A stretch of DNA of 64,000 nucleotides from an uncultured Clostridium sp. (GTDB lineage Bacteria; Bacillota; Clostridia; Lachnospirales; Lachnospiraceae), in contig CAMEIH010000003.1 in the NCBI GenBank assembly GCA_945917985.1, forward strand, positions 1-64,000, in the 5' to 3' direction. This document shows positions 9,260 through 19,096 of this stretch, in pieces. Made by a program: the position numbers and the translations under genes. The notes under the pieces were generated by a model. That model worked only from the letters and a program-made list of their open reading frames with translations, was not told the origin of the DNA and did no database searches. The number at the start of each line of letters is the position of its first letter. Positions within the stretch are counted from its first letter, which is position 1.

Positions 9260-11236
9260 ATGAACATATGGAAAAGATTAGAGAACATAGCGGAAATGGG
9301 ATTGCCTTTTCTGGCATTTTTACTGAAGGATAGGGCGGGAGAGTCCGGTTTGTTCAGTGAGTACGATACACAGCATGTTGAACTTGCCAGACTTGCAAAC
9401 CGGGAGCTATTTGAGTTATTGGAAAAGGAACCTGAAGCAAAGCGGTTTCTGCACTTAAGGAAAATGTGTGGGGAGACCGGTGCCATGGTTTTAGACTGTG
9501 CCATGTCCTGTGCGTTGTATCCGCATTTGGAAGGGATGTTAGCGGAATGTGTCGAGGGTGGATGCAGTTTTTCAATTGCCAAAGAATTGGATGCCAAAAG
9601 TACCTATGATGAAATGTGGCAACAATACCGGAATATAAAACAACTTCTTCCGGTGAAAAATCCGGATGAAACAATGTTTTTTCGCAAGAAGTTTTATGTG
9701 GATCAGCGCTTACTAAATTACCTGGCAGGTGTGGATGAATTGCCCGGGGATTTGGAAACATATGCTTCTCTTTGGAATCCTTCTGAGGTATTGCAGCCCA
9801 TGTATGTGGATACCGAACGAATTCCTGCTTTACAAAAGCTGGTACAGACAGGAAATTTACTGCAGCTTGCAGGAGACAACGGACGTGGGAAGCGGTTGTT
9901 GCTGCGTCATACTTTGGCGGCTTTGGGCCGCTGGGGGATTTGTGTGGATGGAACTGTTTTATGCCGACAGAAGAATGTAAGGACACTGCTATGGGAGATT
10001 CGCCGTGAGGCGTTGCTTCTTCACGCAGTTGTCTGTGTATATGGCATCAATGAGGAGTGGGAACGTCAGAACGATCACTCCTTTTTGGCGACCTTGCGGG
10101 AATATTTTCAGAATGTGGGACTGTGTGTCTGCACAACGTCCGGTATCAATCTGACCTCCGGACAAAACGGTGACTGGAATCGTGTTGAACTGCTGGGGCT
10201 TACGCAGGAGGATTATATTTCTGTATGGGCAGGGTATTGTACGCAGTTGGATATTTCGATGGATCCCAAGGTATTAGGTTCCAGATACCGTCTGAGCCCG
10301 GACCAGATTGCTAAGGCGGCACGTCGGATTTCCGAAGCCGGGGAACCAACTCCCCAGGTATTGCTGCAGGCATGTATTGATGTATTACCTGCTGCAGGAA
10401 ATAGTGTCAAACAGATGCATGTTACCTATACCTTTGACGACCTGAAGGTTACGCCGCAGACCAGAGCAGTTCTTGACAGTATTTGCTCCCATGTCAATCA
10501 CAGGGAACAGGTTTATGGTCAGTGGAATCTGGAGTCACGCTACGCCTACGGAAAATGTGTCAGTGCCCTGTTCAGCGGCCCTCCCGGTACCGGTAAAACA
10601 ATGGCAGCACATGTGATTTCTTCGGAGCTGTCCATTCCGTTGTACAGTGTTAACCTTTCACAGATTGTGGATAAGTACATCGGTGAAACTGAAAAGAAAT
10701 TGGAGCAGGTATTTGATATTGCGGAGCGTAGCAACATCATTCTTTTCTTTGACGAGGCGGATTCGCTATTTGGTAAGCGTAGTGAAGTCAATGATTCCAA
10801 AGACCGATATGCCAATATTGAGGTTTCTTACATATTGCAGCGTCTGGAGCAGTATGACGGCATAGTAATCCTGGCTACCAACCATCGTAACAATATTGAT
10901 GAAGCATTTATGCGACGTATTCGATATGCGGCATCCTTCCCTTTACCTGATGAGCATCTCAGGAAGGAAATCTGGAAGGGCTGTTTTAGTAAGCAGACAC
11001 CGGTACTGGATATCGACTATGATTTTCTGGCAAAAGCTTTTGAATTTTCCGGGGGTGATATCAAAAATGTGGCGTTGAATGCGGCATTTTTAGCAGCACA
11101 GGAAAGTAGTAACGGAATTGGATTGATACATGTACTTAAAAGTATACAGATGGAATATGTGAAAACAAATCGTATTCTGTTAAGAGAGGATTTACAGGAG
11201 TATGCATGGATGTTCGAATTAATAAAGCATGATTAG
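9260..11236 (+). CDS. AAA+ ATPase (Afp15-like, CIS-associated)
   Basis: Walker A 'SGPPGTGKTMAA', Walker B 'ILFFDEADSLFGKRSEVNDSKDRYANIEVSYILQRLE', 'FMRRIRYAASFPLPDEHLR'; last gene of the CIS operon. Confidence 0.85.
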   Translation: MNIWKRLENIAEMGLPFLAFLLKDRAGESGLFSEYDTQHVELARLANRELFELLEKEPEAKRFLHLRKMCGETGAMVLDCAMSCALYPHLEGMLAECVEGGCSFSIAKELDAKSTYDEMWQQYRNIKQLLPVKNPDETMFFRKKFYVDQRLLNYLAGVDELPGDLETYASLWNPSEVLQPMYVDTERIPALQKLVQTGNLLQLAGDNGRGKRLLLRHTLAALGRWGICVDGTVLCRQKNVRTLLWEIRREALLLHAVVCVYGINEEWERQNDHSFLATLREYFQNVGLCVCTTSGINLTSGQNGDWNRVELLGLTQEDYISVWAGYCTQLDISMDPKVLGSRYRLSPDQIAKAARRISEAGEPTPQVLLQACIDVLPAAGNSVKQMHVTYTFDDLKVTPQTRAVLDSICSHVNHREQVYGQWNLESRYAYGKCVSALFSGPPGTGKTMAAHVISSELSIPLYSVNLSQIVDKYIGETEKKLEQVFDIAERSNIILFFDEADSLFGKRSEVNDSKDRYANIEVSYILQRLEQYDGIVILATNHRNNIDEAFMRRIRYAASFPLPDEHLRKEIWKGCFSKQTPVLDIDYDFLAKAFEFSGGDIKNVALNAAFLAAQESSNGIGLIHVLKSIQMEYVKTNRILLREDLQEYAWMFELIKHD

Positions 11237-11251
11237 TGGAGGACAGTTAAA

Positions 11252-11285
11252 GGACAACTCATTTTCACGAATGAGCTGTCTTTTA
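11252..11285 (+). terminator. Putative intrinsic terminator after the CIS operon
   Basis: ggacaactcatt-ttcacg-aatgagctgtcttttatt hairpin with one mismatch and a T tract. Confidence 0.65.
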
Positions 11286-11426
11286 TTATGGACATTTTTA
11301 ACTTGAAATTCATATGAAAAAAAGCAAAGCAGAAGTGTAGACAAAAGGGGTAATACAATGTTGTTAAATTGATAAATAGAGATGGATATGATATAGTTAA
11401 ATTCAAATCAGGGAGAAACATTATTT

Positions 11427-11984
11427 ATGAAAGAATTGTTTGAGCTTTATTTTGCTTTTTTCAGGATAGGAGGTCTTACCTTCGGTGGCGGCCTCACCAT
11501 GCTTCCCATGCTGAAATATGAGCTGGTGGAAAAGAAAAACTGGATCACGGAGGAGGAACTGATCGACTGCTATGCCATCGGACAGTGTACTCCGGGGATC
11601 ATTGCGGTCAATACCGCCACCTTTGTGGGATACAAGAGAAAGGGTGTACCAGGCGGGATTATTTCCACCCTTGGTATGGTCAGTCCTTCGGTTCTGATTA
11701 TCACGGTGGTTGCCTTGTTTCTCGAGCAGTTTATGGATAATATCTGGCTTTCCCATGCACTGATGGGAGTAAGGGGAGTGGTATGTGCGCTGATGCTCAA
11801 TACGGTCATAACCCTGGCAAAGAAGAGCCTTATTTCCAAAGTAACCTGGTTGATCTGTATTCTGACCTTTTTGTTGTCCATGCTGACGGATATTCCTCTC
11901 ATTGTAATTGTGGTTCTTGCGGGAACTGTGGGAATCCTGATGGAGAAATTCGGAAAGAAGGAGGAAAAAGGAGAAAATGAGTAA
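11427..11984 (+). CDS. Chromate transporter family protein, subunit A
   Basis: 'ELYFAFFRIGGLTFGGGLTMLPMLKYELVEKKNWITEEELIDCYAIGQCTPGIIAVNTATFVGYKRKGVPGGI' CHR domain. Confidence 0.93.
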   Translation: MKELFELYFAFFRIGGLTFGGGLTMLPMLKYELVEKKNWITEEELIDCYAIGQCTPGIIAVNTATFVGYKRKGVPGGIISTLGMVSPSVLIITVVALFLEQFMDNIWLSHALMGVRGVVCALMLNTVITLAKKSLISKVTWLICILTFLLSMLTDIPLIVIVVLAGTVGILMEKFGKKEEKGENE

Positions 11985-12534
11985 GCTTTTGGATCTTTTT
12001 TTCAGTTTCTTTAAGATAGGATTATATGCAGTAGGCGGCGGACCGGCAACCATTCCCTATCTCATGGATTTGACAGAGACGAAAGATTGGTATACCATGA
12101 AGGAACTTACCAATATGATTGCCATCAGTGAGTCCACGCCGGGTCCTTTGGGCATTAACATGGCTACCTATGCCGGTTTTAGCACGGCAGGCATTGTGGG
12201 CGGAATCATAGCCACGCTGGGACTTGTGACGCCGAGTGTGATCATTATCATCATCATTGCCAGATTTTTAAATAATTTCAGCGAGAACAGATATGTGAAG
12301 GCCGCTTTTTTCGGTATCAGACCTGCGGTGACGGCTTTGATTGCCATGGCTGTTTATAATCTCTGTAAAGTGTCACTGTTTGTGGAAACGGATGCCGGGT
12401 TTGTACCGGCAGTCAAAACCATGATACTGGCAATCGTCGTCTTTTTTGCCATGCAGAATAAAAAATTAAAAAAACTGCATCCGGCGTGTTGGATGCTTGC
12501 GGCAGCGGTTATTGGTGTTGTTTTCAGATTTTGA
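11977..12534 (+). CDS. Chromate transporter family protein, subunit B
   Basis: 'FFSFFKIGLYAVGGGPATIPYLMDLT...ISESTPGPLGINMATYAGF' CHR domain; overlaps subunit A. Confidence 0.93.
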   Translation: MSKLLDLFFSFFKIGLYAVGGGPATIPYLMDLTETKDWYTMKELTNMIAISESTPGPLGINMATYAGFSTAGIVGGIIATLGLVTPSVIIIIIIARFLNNFSENRYVKAAFFGIRPAVTALIAMAVYNLCKVSLFVETDAGFVPAVKTMILAIVVFFAMQNKKLKKLHPACWMLAAAVIGVVFRF

Positions 12535-12554
12535 AAGGATTAGTGGGATCAGAT

Positions 12555-13064
12555 ATGTGTAATAAAAAAAGTCATCCCGTGTTGATCATATTTTTGTGGA
12601 TCTGTTTTCTTTCGGTTGTCGGTATGGTTGCCTACCTGTCTTTCCAGAACGGTGAGGATGCCAAAGCCTTCGGAAAACAGTTCATACAGTATGGTGCGGA
12701 AAAGGTTTATCAGGCGGACGAAATCAGCGAAGCGGATCTGCTTAGGGTTACCTATCTGATCAGACAGTCTGGAAGAATCCTTGCGTTCTTTGTGATCGGC
12801 ATTTTGGGAACGGTGACCATACATCTGTCCTTTCCCGGATGGAACTGGGTCATCAAGACGGGATTTGCAGCGATTCTTCTTGCAATCATTGCCTGTCTGA
12901 CGGAACGGCTGAAAATTTATATTCCCAGCAGACATTACAGCTATGAGGAAATGATGTACAGCATTTTGGCTGTGGGAGCCGGATTTGTGCTGGTGACGGT
13001 ATTTACGTTGCTGTTTCATATTATGAAAGGTTTTTTCAGGCGGCTCCTTGCGTCAGGAAATTAA
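12555..13064 (+). CDS. VanZ-like membrane protein
   Basis: In-frame ATG at 12555 favoured over the track start at 12486; multi-TM pattern 'ILIFLWICFLSVVGMVAYLSFQNGEDAKAFG...' typical of VanZ-like proteins. Confidence 0.65.
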   Translation: MCNKKSHPVLIIFLWICFLSVVGMVAYLSFQNGEDAKAFGKQFIQYGAEKVYQADEISEADLLRVTYLIRQSGRILAFFVIGILGTVTIHLSFPGWNWVIKTGFAAILLAIIACLTERLKIYIPSRHYSYEEMMYSILAVGAGFVLVTVFTLLFHIMKGFFRRLLASGN

Positions 13065-13068
13065 GAGA

Positions 13069-13108
13069 GGGTATATAGTGCCAAACCGGCCTATATACCC
13101 CTTTTTTT
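13069..13108. terminator. Bidirectional intrinsic terminator between convergent genes
   Basis: Perfect 10-bp stem gggtatatag / ctatataccc followed by ctttttttt. Confidence 0.85.
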
Positions 13109-13481
13109 AACTCAGCATGCCGCCAAGCATACCGCTTCCCGCACAGAGTACAAGTGTCGTAAAGAAACCGGGAGAAAGCTCTCCCATACCGTGATTTACG
13201 ATCAGAGATACCAGAGTCAGGATAATAAAGTACAGACATCCCATCATAAGCCCCCACAGAAACTTTTTTGAGCCTTCTCTTTTTCCGGCAAGAAAACCGG
13301 CGAGAAAAGTGACCAGAATATAGATGCCGGTGATGCAGAGAGAAACAATCTTTTCTGTCAGGGAAAACTTGTAGAGGAAAAGGGCAAGGAGCAGCAGAAG
13401 GCCTGCAGTGAGAAGATAAGAGATGAGCAGGCTTTTCAGGACAAAGGTCAGCCGGTTGCTGAAGGTGAGCTTTTTTAACAT
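13107..13481 (-). CDS. TIGR04086-like small membrane protein
   Basis: Four-TM hydrophobic 124-aa protein with RBS; convergent with the VanZ-like gene. Confidence 0.6.
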   Translation of the reverse strand: MLKKLTFSNRLTFVLKSLLISYLLTAGLLLLLALFLYKFSLTEKIVSLCITGIYILVTFLAGFLAGKREGSKKFLWGLMMGCLYFIILTLVSLIVNHGMGELSPGFFTTLVLCAGSGMLGGMLS

Positions 13482-13614
13482 AATTTGCCTCCTTAAATAT
13501 TTTAGATAAAGTTTACATATTCTTTATATAAAATCATATGTGTGAACTTGACAGGGCAGACCCACGTATTGTAATATTTGCTTATTATATTTGAAAATAA
13601 GGAGTGATTTTATT

Positions 13615-14934
13615 TTGGATACCGATGGTGTCATACAACTTACAGCGATCATAATTCTGGTGGTGCTCTCAGCTTTTTTTTCATCTGCGGAGACGGCACT
13701 TACCACAGTCAACAGAGTGAGACTGAAAACCCTTGCCGATGAGGGCAATAAGCGTGCAGTGACTGCAATTCATGTCCTTGATAAGTACGGCAAGATGTTG
13801 AGTGCTATTCTGATCGGCAATAATATCGTGAATCTGACGGCATCTTCCCTTGCAACCACCTTTGCAATCAGGATCAATCTGACGGTGGGAATTGCAACAG
13901 GAATTTTGACAGTGGTGATTCTGATTCTGGGAGAGATCGTGCCGAAGAATATGGCTATGGTCTATTCGGAAAAGCTGGCACTTTTTTACGCGGGTATTAT
14001 TTCAGGGCTGATGAAACTTATGACACCTGTCATTTTCGCGGTGGATCTTCTGGCAAACGGCATTATGAAGGTTTTACATATTGACAGAAATCTGCACACG
14101 GCCATGACGGAGAATGAGCTTCGTACCTACGTGGAGGTCAGTCATGAGGATGGCGTGATCGAGTCGGAAGAGCGCGAGATGATCTATAATGTGTTTGATT
14201 TTTCCGATGCTGTTGCAAAGGACATCATGATTCCCAGAATTGATATGGCAAGTATCAGTGAGGATGCGGGTTATGATGAAGTGATGGCACTTTTTAAAGA
14301 ATGTATGTATACCAGAATTCCGGTTTATCGGGAGGATAAGGATAATATCATCGGTCTGATCAATATTAAGGATTTCATACTGGTGACAGATAAGGACAGC
14401 TTCCAGATCGGAGATATCCTGAGAGAAGCTTATTATACCTACGAATATAAAAAGACAGCAGATCTCATGATGGAGATGAGAGAAAAGCGGGTTAACGTTT
14501 CTTTTGTACTGAACGAGTATGGCGCAACGGTAGGTATGATCACGCTGGAGGATTTGATCGAGGAGATTGTAGGGGAAATCCGGGATGAGTATGATGAAGA
14601 CGAAGAAGAACTGATCCGTGAAGTGGGAGAGAGAGAATATCTGGTTGAGGGAAGCATGAAGCTTGATGATATCAATGATCAGCTGGGGACAGAGCTTATG
14701 TCTGAGGATTATGATTCCATCGGAGGCCTGCTCATAGAAAATCTTGACAGACTTCCGGAAGATGGCGAGACCATAACACTTGAAAACGGCATTACCCTTC
14801 AGGTAAAGGGAATCAATCAGAACAGAATCATCCATGTGCTGATGACCCTTCCGGAGGAGACAGGGGAAGAGGAGACGGATGAGAATAAAGATATTTTATC
14901 TAAGGACAAAACTTCCGAGGAGAATGCCTCTTAA
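13615..14934 (+). CDS. CNNM/hemolysin-C family protein (DUF21 + CBS + CorC_HlyC)
   Basis: 'LSAFFSSAETALTTVNRVRLKTLADEGNKRA', 'VAKDIMIPRIDMASI', 'VLNEYGATVGMITLEDLIEEIVGEIRDEYD'; TTG start at 13615 behind aaggagtg preferred to 13591. Confidence 0.92.
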   Translation: MDTDGVIQLTAIIILVVLSAFFSSAETALTTVNRVRLKTLADEGNKRAVTAIHVLDKYGKMLSAILIGNNIVNLTASSLATTFAIRINLTVGIATGILTVVILILGEIVPKNMAMVYSEKLALFYAGIISGLMKLMTPVIFAVDLLANGIMKVLHIDRNLHTAMTENELRTYVEVSHEDGVIESEEREMIYNVFDFSDAVAKDIMIPRIDMASISEDAGYDEVMALFKECMYTRIPVYREDKDNIIGLINIKDFILVTDKDSFQIGDILREAYYTYEYKKTADLMMEMREKRVNVSFVLNEYGATVGMITLEDLIEEIVGEIRDEYDEDEEELIREVGEREYLVEGSMKLDDINDQLGTELMSEDYDSIGGLLIENLDRLPEDGETITLENGITLQVKGINQNRIIHVLMTLPEETGEEETDENKDILSKDKTSEENAS

Positions 14935-15029
14935 CGTTTTTGGTGCATGTGAAAAAAAACTTTCCCAAATGAAAGATGTATGATATACTATAGAAAATTA
15001 GGAAATAACCTTTTAAAGGAGATATTATT

Positions 15030-15173
15030 ATGAAGCGTATTAAGACATTAACAACAAGAGATTTAAAGGAATCCATGAAAAAGGGCGGATGCGGCGAGTG
15101 TCAGACTTCCTGCCAGTCAGCATGCAAGACATCCTGTACAGTAGGCAATCAGAGCTGTGAGAATGTAAAATAA
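15030..15173 (+). CDS. scfA: SCIFF ranthipeptide precursor (six-Cys-in-forty-five peptide)
   Basis: Hand translation: MKRIKTLTTRDLKESMKKGGCGECQTSCQSACKTSCTVGNQSCENVK (47 aa, six Cys); immediately upstream of its maturase; absent from the supplied ORF track because it is short. Confidence 0.95.
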   Translation: MKRIKTLTTRDLKESMKKGGCGECQTSCQSACKTSCTVGNQSCENVK

Positions 15174-15304
15174 TTGACGGAAAGTGAAGCATGAAGTGCA
15201 GCAATTATCACAAAAGTAGATAATGATTGTAAGCAGCGGTTGTGTATCGCTGCTTATTCTACGTTAACAATGAGTAGAAAAGTAAGTGGAAGGATAAGCA
15301 AAAC

Positions 15305-16696
15305 GTGATACATCAATATAAAAATAACGGCTATAACATCGTGCTGGATGTCAACAGCGGTTCTGTTCATGTTGTGGATGATGTGGTATATGATGTGATT
15401 CCGGTAGCATTTGAATCATTGGATAAAGGGATAGAGGAAGAAAAACTTCCGGGTATCGTGGCAGATTCCCTTAAGGACAAGTATCCTCAGGCTGATCTGC
15501 AGGAGGCTCTTGCGGAAATCCTTGAATTGAAGAAAGAAGGACTTCTGGGCACGGAGGACATCTATGAAAACTATATCACAGATTTTAAAAAGCGTGAGAC
15601 GGTGGTAAAAGCACTTTGTCTCCACATTGCCCACGACTGCAACCTGGCATGTAAATACTGCTTTGCAGAAGAGGGAGAATATCATGGAAGACGTGCTCTT
15701 ATGAGCTTTGAAGTAGGGAAAAAGGCACTGGATTTTCTGGTTGCCAATTCCGGAAACCGCGTGAATCTGGAGGTGGATTTCTTCGGCGGTGAGCCCTTGA
15801 TGAACTGGCAGGTGGTAAAGGACCTGGTGAAGTACGGCAGGAGTCTTGAAGAGCCACATCACAAGAAATTCCGTTTTACATTGACTACCAACGGAATCCT
15901 CCTTAATGATGAAATCATAGAGTTCCTGAATGAGGAAATGTCAAATGTGGTTCTCAGCATCGACGGACGAAAGGAAATCAATGATCTGATGCGCCCTCAC
16001 AGAGGCGGTCAGGGAAGTTATGACAGCATTGTTCCCAAGTTTAAAAAAGTGGCAGAGAGCAGAAACCAGATGAACTATTATGTGCGTGGCACTTTCACCC
16101 GCAATAACCTCGATTTCGCGGAGGATGTGATGCATCTGGCAGATCTGGGCTTTAAGCAGATTTCCGTGGAACCTGTGGTGGCATCACCTGAGGAAGACTA
16201 TGCTCTCAGGGAAGAGGATATACCAAAACTTCTTGATGAGTATGACCGGCTTGCTGTAGAGCTTTTAAAGCGTCGGAAAGAGGGAAGAGGTGTGAATTTC
16301 TTTCATTTTATGATAGATTTAAAGGGCGGTCCCTGCGTGGCAAAGAGACTTTCAGGGTGCGGGTCCGGTACGGAGTATCTGGCAGTCACTCCCTGGGGAG
16401 ATTTTTATCCCTGTCATCAGTTTGTGGGAAAAGAAGAATTCCTGATGGGTAATGTGGATGAGGGAATCACAAGGACCGATATCAGAGACGAATTCAAGAC
16501 ATGCAATGTCTATGCCAAGGAAAAGTGCAGAAACTGTTTTGCCAAGTTTTACTGCAGTGGAGGATGTGCAGCCAATTCCTATAATTTCCATGGAAACATC
16601 AATGATGCTTATGACCTTGGCTGTGAATTACAGAGAAAGCGCATCGAGTGTGCGATTATGATAAAAGCGGCATTGGCCGAACAAGAAGGAGAATAA
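15305..16696 (+). CDS. scfB: SCIFF radical SAM maturase (thioether-forming, SPASM)
   Basis: 'CLHIAHDCNLACKYCFAEEGEYHG' CxxxCxxC motif; C-terminal 'CNVYAKEKCRNCFAKFYCSGGCAANSYNF' SPASM domain. Confidence 0.95.
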   Translation: MIHQYKNNGYNIVLDVNSGSVHVVDDVVYDVIPVAFESLDKGIEEEKLPGIVADSLKDKYPQADLQEALAEILELKKEGLLGTEDIYENYITDFKKRETVVKALCLHIAHDCNLACKYCFAEEGEYHGRRALMSFEVGKKALDFLVANSGNRVNLEVDFFGGEPLMNWQVVKDLVKYGRSLEEPHHKKFRFTLTTNGILLNDEIIEFLNEEMSNVVLSIDGRKEINDLMRPHRGGQGSYDSIVPKFKKVAESRNQMNYYVRGTFTRNNLDFAEDVMHLADLGFKQISVEPVVASPEEDYALREEDIPKLLDEYDRLAVELLKRRKEGRGVNFFHFMIDLKGGPCVAKRLSGCGSGTEYLAVTPWGDFYPCHQFVGKEEFLMGNVDEGITRTDIRDEFKTCNVYAKEKCRNCFAKFYCSGGCAANSYNFHGNINDAYDLGCELQRKRIECAIMIKAALAEQEGE

Positions 16697-16700
16697 AGGA

Positions 16701-18953
16701 ATGAAAAAGAGCAAAGCAATTGTGATTCTGCTGGTTCTGGTACTGCTGCTTGGCGGTCTCGGATATACAGCAGCGGTAGGTGTGGGAAGTGAACATAAGG
16801 CTTCCGCTTCCGATATCAAGCTGGGGCTTGATCTGGCAGGCGGTGTCAGCATTACCTACAAGGTGGCAGGCGATGAAAAGCCAAGCGCGGAGGATATGGC
16901 GGATACAATCTATAAACTCCAGAAGAGAGTAGAAACATACAGTACGGAATCTGTTGTTTATCAGGAAGGCGATGACAGAATCAATATTGAGATTCCCGGT
17001 GTTTCCGATGCAAATGCCATTCTGGAAGAACTGGGGAAACCGGGTTCTCTGTATTTTATTTCCGAGACAGACTCAGAAGGAAATTATAATTATCAGGCAT
17101 CTATGGATGCCAACGGAAATATTGTCTATGTGATGTTAAAGAGCATAGATGAGATCATTGCAGATGGCAGTGCACCTCTCTCCGGTACGGACGTAAGGGA
17201 TGCACAGGCCGGCTCCATTACCAACAGCATGGGCAACACGGAAATCGGGGTTGATCTGACCATGACAGATGAGGGAACCCAGAAGTTTGCGGATGCTACC
17301 ACCAGAGCTTATCAGAAGGGGGAAACCCTTGGTATTTATTATGACGGAAATATCATCAGTGCTCCTTCGGTAAAAGCAGCACTGACTGACGGAAAAGCCC
17401 AGATTACGGGTAACTTTACTTATGAAGAAGCTGAACAACTGGCTTCCACCATTCGAATCGGTGGACTGAAACTGGAACTGGAAGAACTCCACTCCAAGGT
17501 TGTGGGTGCACAGCTTGGCGAGGAGGCAATTTCCACAAGCGTGAAAGCAGGTGCAGTCGGCTTTGCCATTATTGTGATCTTTATGATTGCGGTTTATTAC
17601 ATTTCCGGTCTGGCAGCAAGTCTTGCTCTTGGCCTTTATGTGGAAATGATCATTATCCTGTTAAACGGTTTTGAAATCACGTTGACTTTGCCCGGTATTG
17701 CAGGTATCATCCTTTCCATTGGTATGGCAGTGGATGCTAACGTGATCATTTTTGCAAGAATCCGTGAGGAGCTCGCAAAGGGAAAGACAGTGAGATCTGC
17801 TATCGATACCGGTTTCAAGAAAGCCCAGTCGGCAATTCTTGACGGAAATATTACCACACTGATCGCAGCAGGTGTTCTCTGGTTAATGGGTTCCGGTACA
17901 GTAAAGGGCTTTGCTGAAACACTGGCTCTCGGTATTGCGTTGTCCATGTTTACTGCGATGGTGATCACAAAGCTCATCATAAAGGCTTTTTATGCACTGG
18001 GCTTACAGAATGCAAAGCTTTACGGTGTAGCGAAGGAGAGAAAGTCTATCAGGTTTACTTCCAAGAAAGCGGTATTCTTTGGTATTTCCGCGGCAGCCAT
18101 TTTGGCAGGCTTTGTATTCATGGGCGTAAATAAGGCACAGACAGGCAATATTTTGAATTATAGTCTGGAATTTATCGGTGGCACTTCTACCAGTGTAACC
18201 TTTAATGAGGATTTAAGCCTTGCAGATATCGATGCAAAGGTTGTGCCTTTGATAGAAAATATTACAGGAGACGGCAATGTACAGACTCAGAAAATTGACG
18301 GAACAAACGAAGTGATTTTCAAGACACGTACATTGTCTGTGGAAGAAAGAGAAAGCTTTAAAGATGCCATGGTAGACCATTTCTCTGTGGATGCGGAGAA
18401 GATCACGGCAGAGACCATCAGCTCCACCATCAGCAATGAGATGAAGCAGGAATCCATTATTGCCGTGCTTGTTGCAACCATCTGCATGCTGATCTATGTA
18501 TGGTTCCGTTTCAAGGATGTCCGCTTTGGCGCAAGCTCAGTGCTCTGTCTGCTTCATGATGTACTGGTGGTTCTTGCGTTCTATGCGATTGTTAAAGTAT
18601 CTGTTGGTACCACATTTATTGCCTGTATGCTGACTATTGTAGGATATTCCATCAATGCTACCATTGTTATTTTCGACCGTGTGCGTGAAAATATGGCATC
18701 CATGACAAGAAAAGATTCTCTGTCAGATATGGTGGACACAAGTATTACGCAGACACTGTCAAGAAGTATTTTCACTTCTTTGACTACCTTTATTATGGTT
18801 GCAGCACTCTATGTATTTGGCGTAACCTCTGTAAAGGAATTTGCACTGCCTCTGATGGCAGGTATTCTCTGCGGTACCTATTCTTCTGTATGTGTTGCAG
18901 GTGCATTGTGGCTGGTACTTCGCAAAGTATTTCCGGCCAAGACTTCGAACTAA
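16701..18953 (+). CDS. secDF: Fused SecDF protein translocase subunit
   Basis: 'DIKLGLDLAGGVSITYKV', 'GMAVDANVIIFARIREEL', 'YSLEFIGGTSTSVTF', 'VGYSINATIVIFDRVREN'. Confidence 0.95.
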   Translation: MKKSKAIVILLVLVLLLGGLGYTAAVGVGSEHKASASDIKLGLDLAGGVSITYKVAGDEKPSAEDMADTIYKLQKRVETYSTESVVYQEGDDRINIEIPGVSDANAILEELGKPGSLYFISETDSEGNYNYQASMDANGNIVYVMLKSIDEIIADGSAPLSGTDVRDAQAGSITNSMGNTEIGVDLTMTDEGTQKFADATTRAYQKGETLGIYYDGNIISAPSVKAALTDGKAQITGNFTYEEAEQLASTIRIGGLKLELEELHSKVVGAQLGEEAISTSVKAGAVGFAIIVIFMIAVYYISGLAASLALGLYVEMIIILLNGFEITLTLPGIAGIILSIGMAVDANVIIFARIREELAKGKTVRSAIDTGFKKAQSAILDGNITTLIAAGVLWLMGSGTVKGFAETLALGIALSMFTAMVITKLIIKAFYALGLQNAKLYGVAKERKSIRFTSKKAVFFGISAAAILAGFVFMGVNKAQTGNILNYSLEFIGGTSTSVTFNEDLSLADIDAKVVPLIENITGDGNVQTQKIDGTNEVIFKTRTLSVEERESFKDAMVDHFSVDAEKITAETISSTISNEMKQESIIAVLVATICMLIYVWFRFKDVRFGASSVLCLLHDVLVVLAFYAIVKVSVGTTFIACMLTIVGYSINATIVIFDRVRENMASMTRKDSLSDMVDTSITQTLSRSIFTSLTTFIMVAALYVFGVTSVKEFALPLMAGILCGTYSSVCVAGALWLVLRKVFPAKTSN

Positions 18954-18962
18954 AAGAAGTGG

Positions 18963-18991
18963 TTGACAAATAAAGACAATTTTTGTATTAT
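18963..18991 (+). promoter_or_regulatory. Sigma-A-like promoter for the ATP-grasp operon
   Basis: TTGACA - 17 nt - TATTAT. Confidence 0.75.
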
Positions 18992-19019
18992 TGTATACAA
19001 CAGTACAAAGTGAACGAAG

Positions 19020-19048
19020 GCGTTCTGCGTTAAGCAGGACGCTTTTTT
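19020..19048 (+). terminator. Leader terminator/attenuator upstream of the ATP-grasp operon
   Basis: gcgttctgc-gttaa-gcaggacgc-tttttt, lying between the promoter and the gene. Confidence 0.75.
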
Positions 19049-19096
19049 CATTTCATAGGAAATTTCTTTCTATGAAATTAAGAAAGAAGGGGTAAT

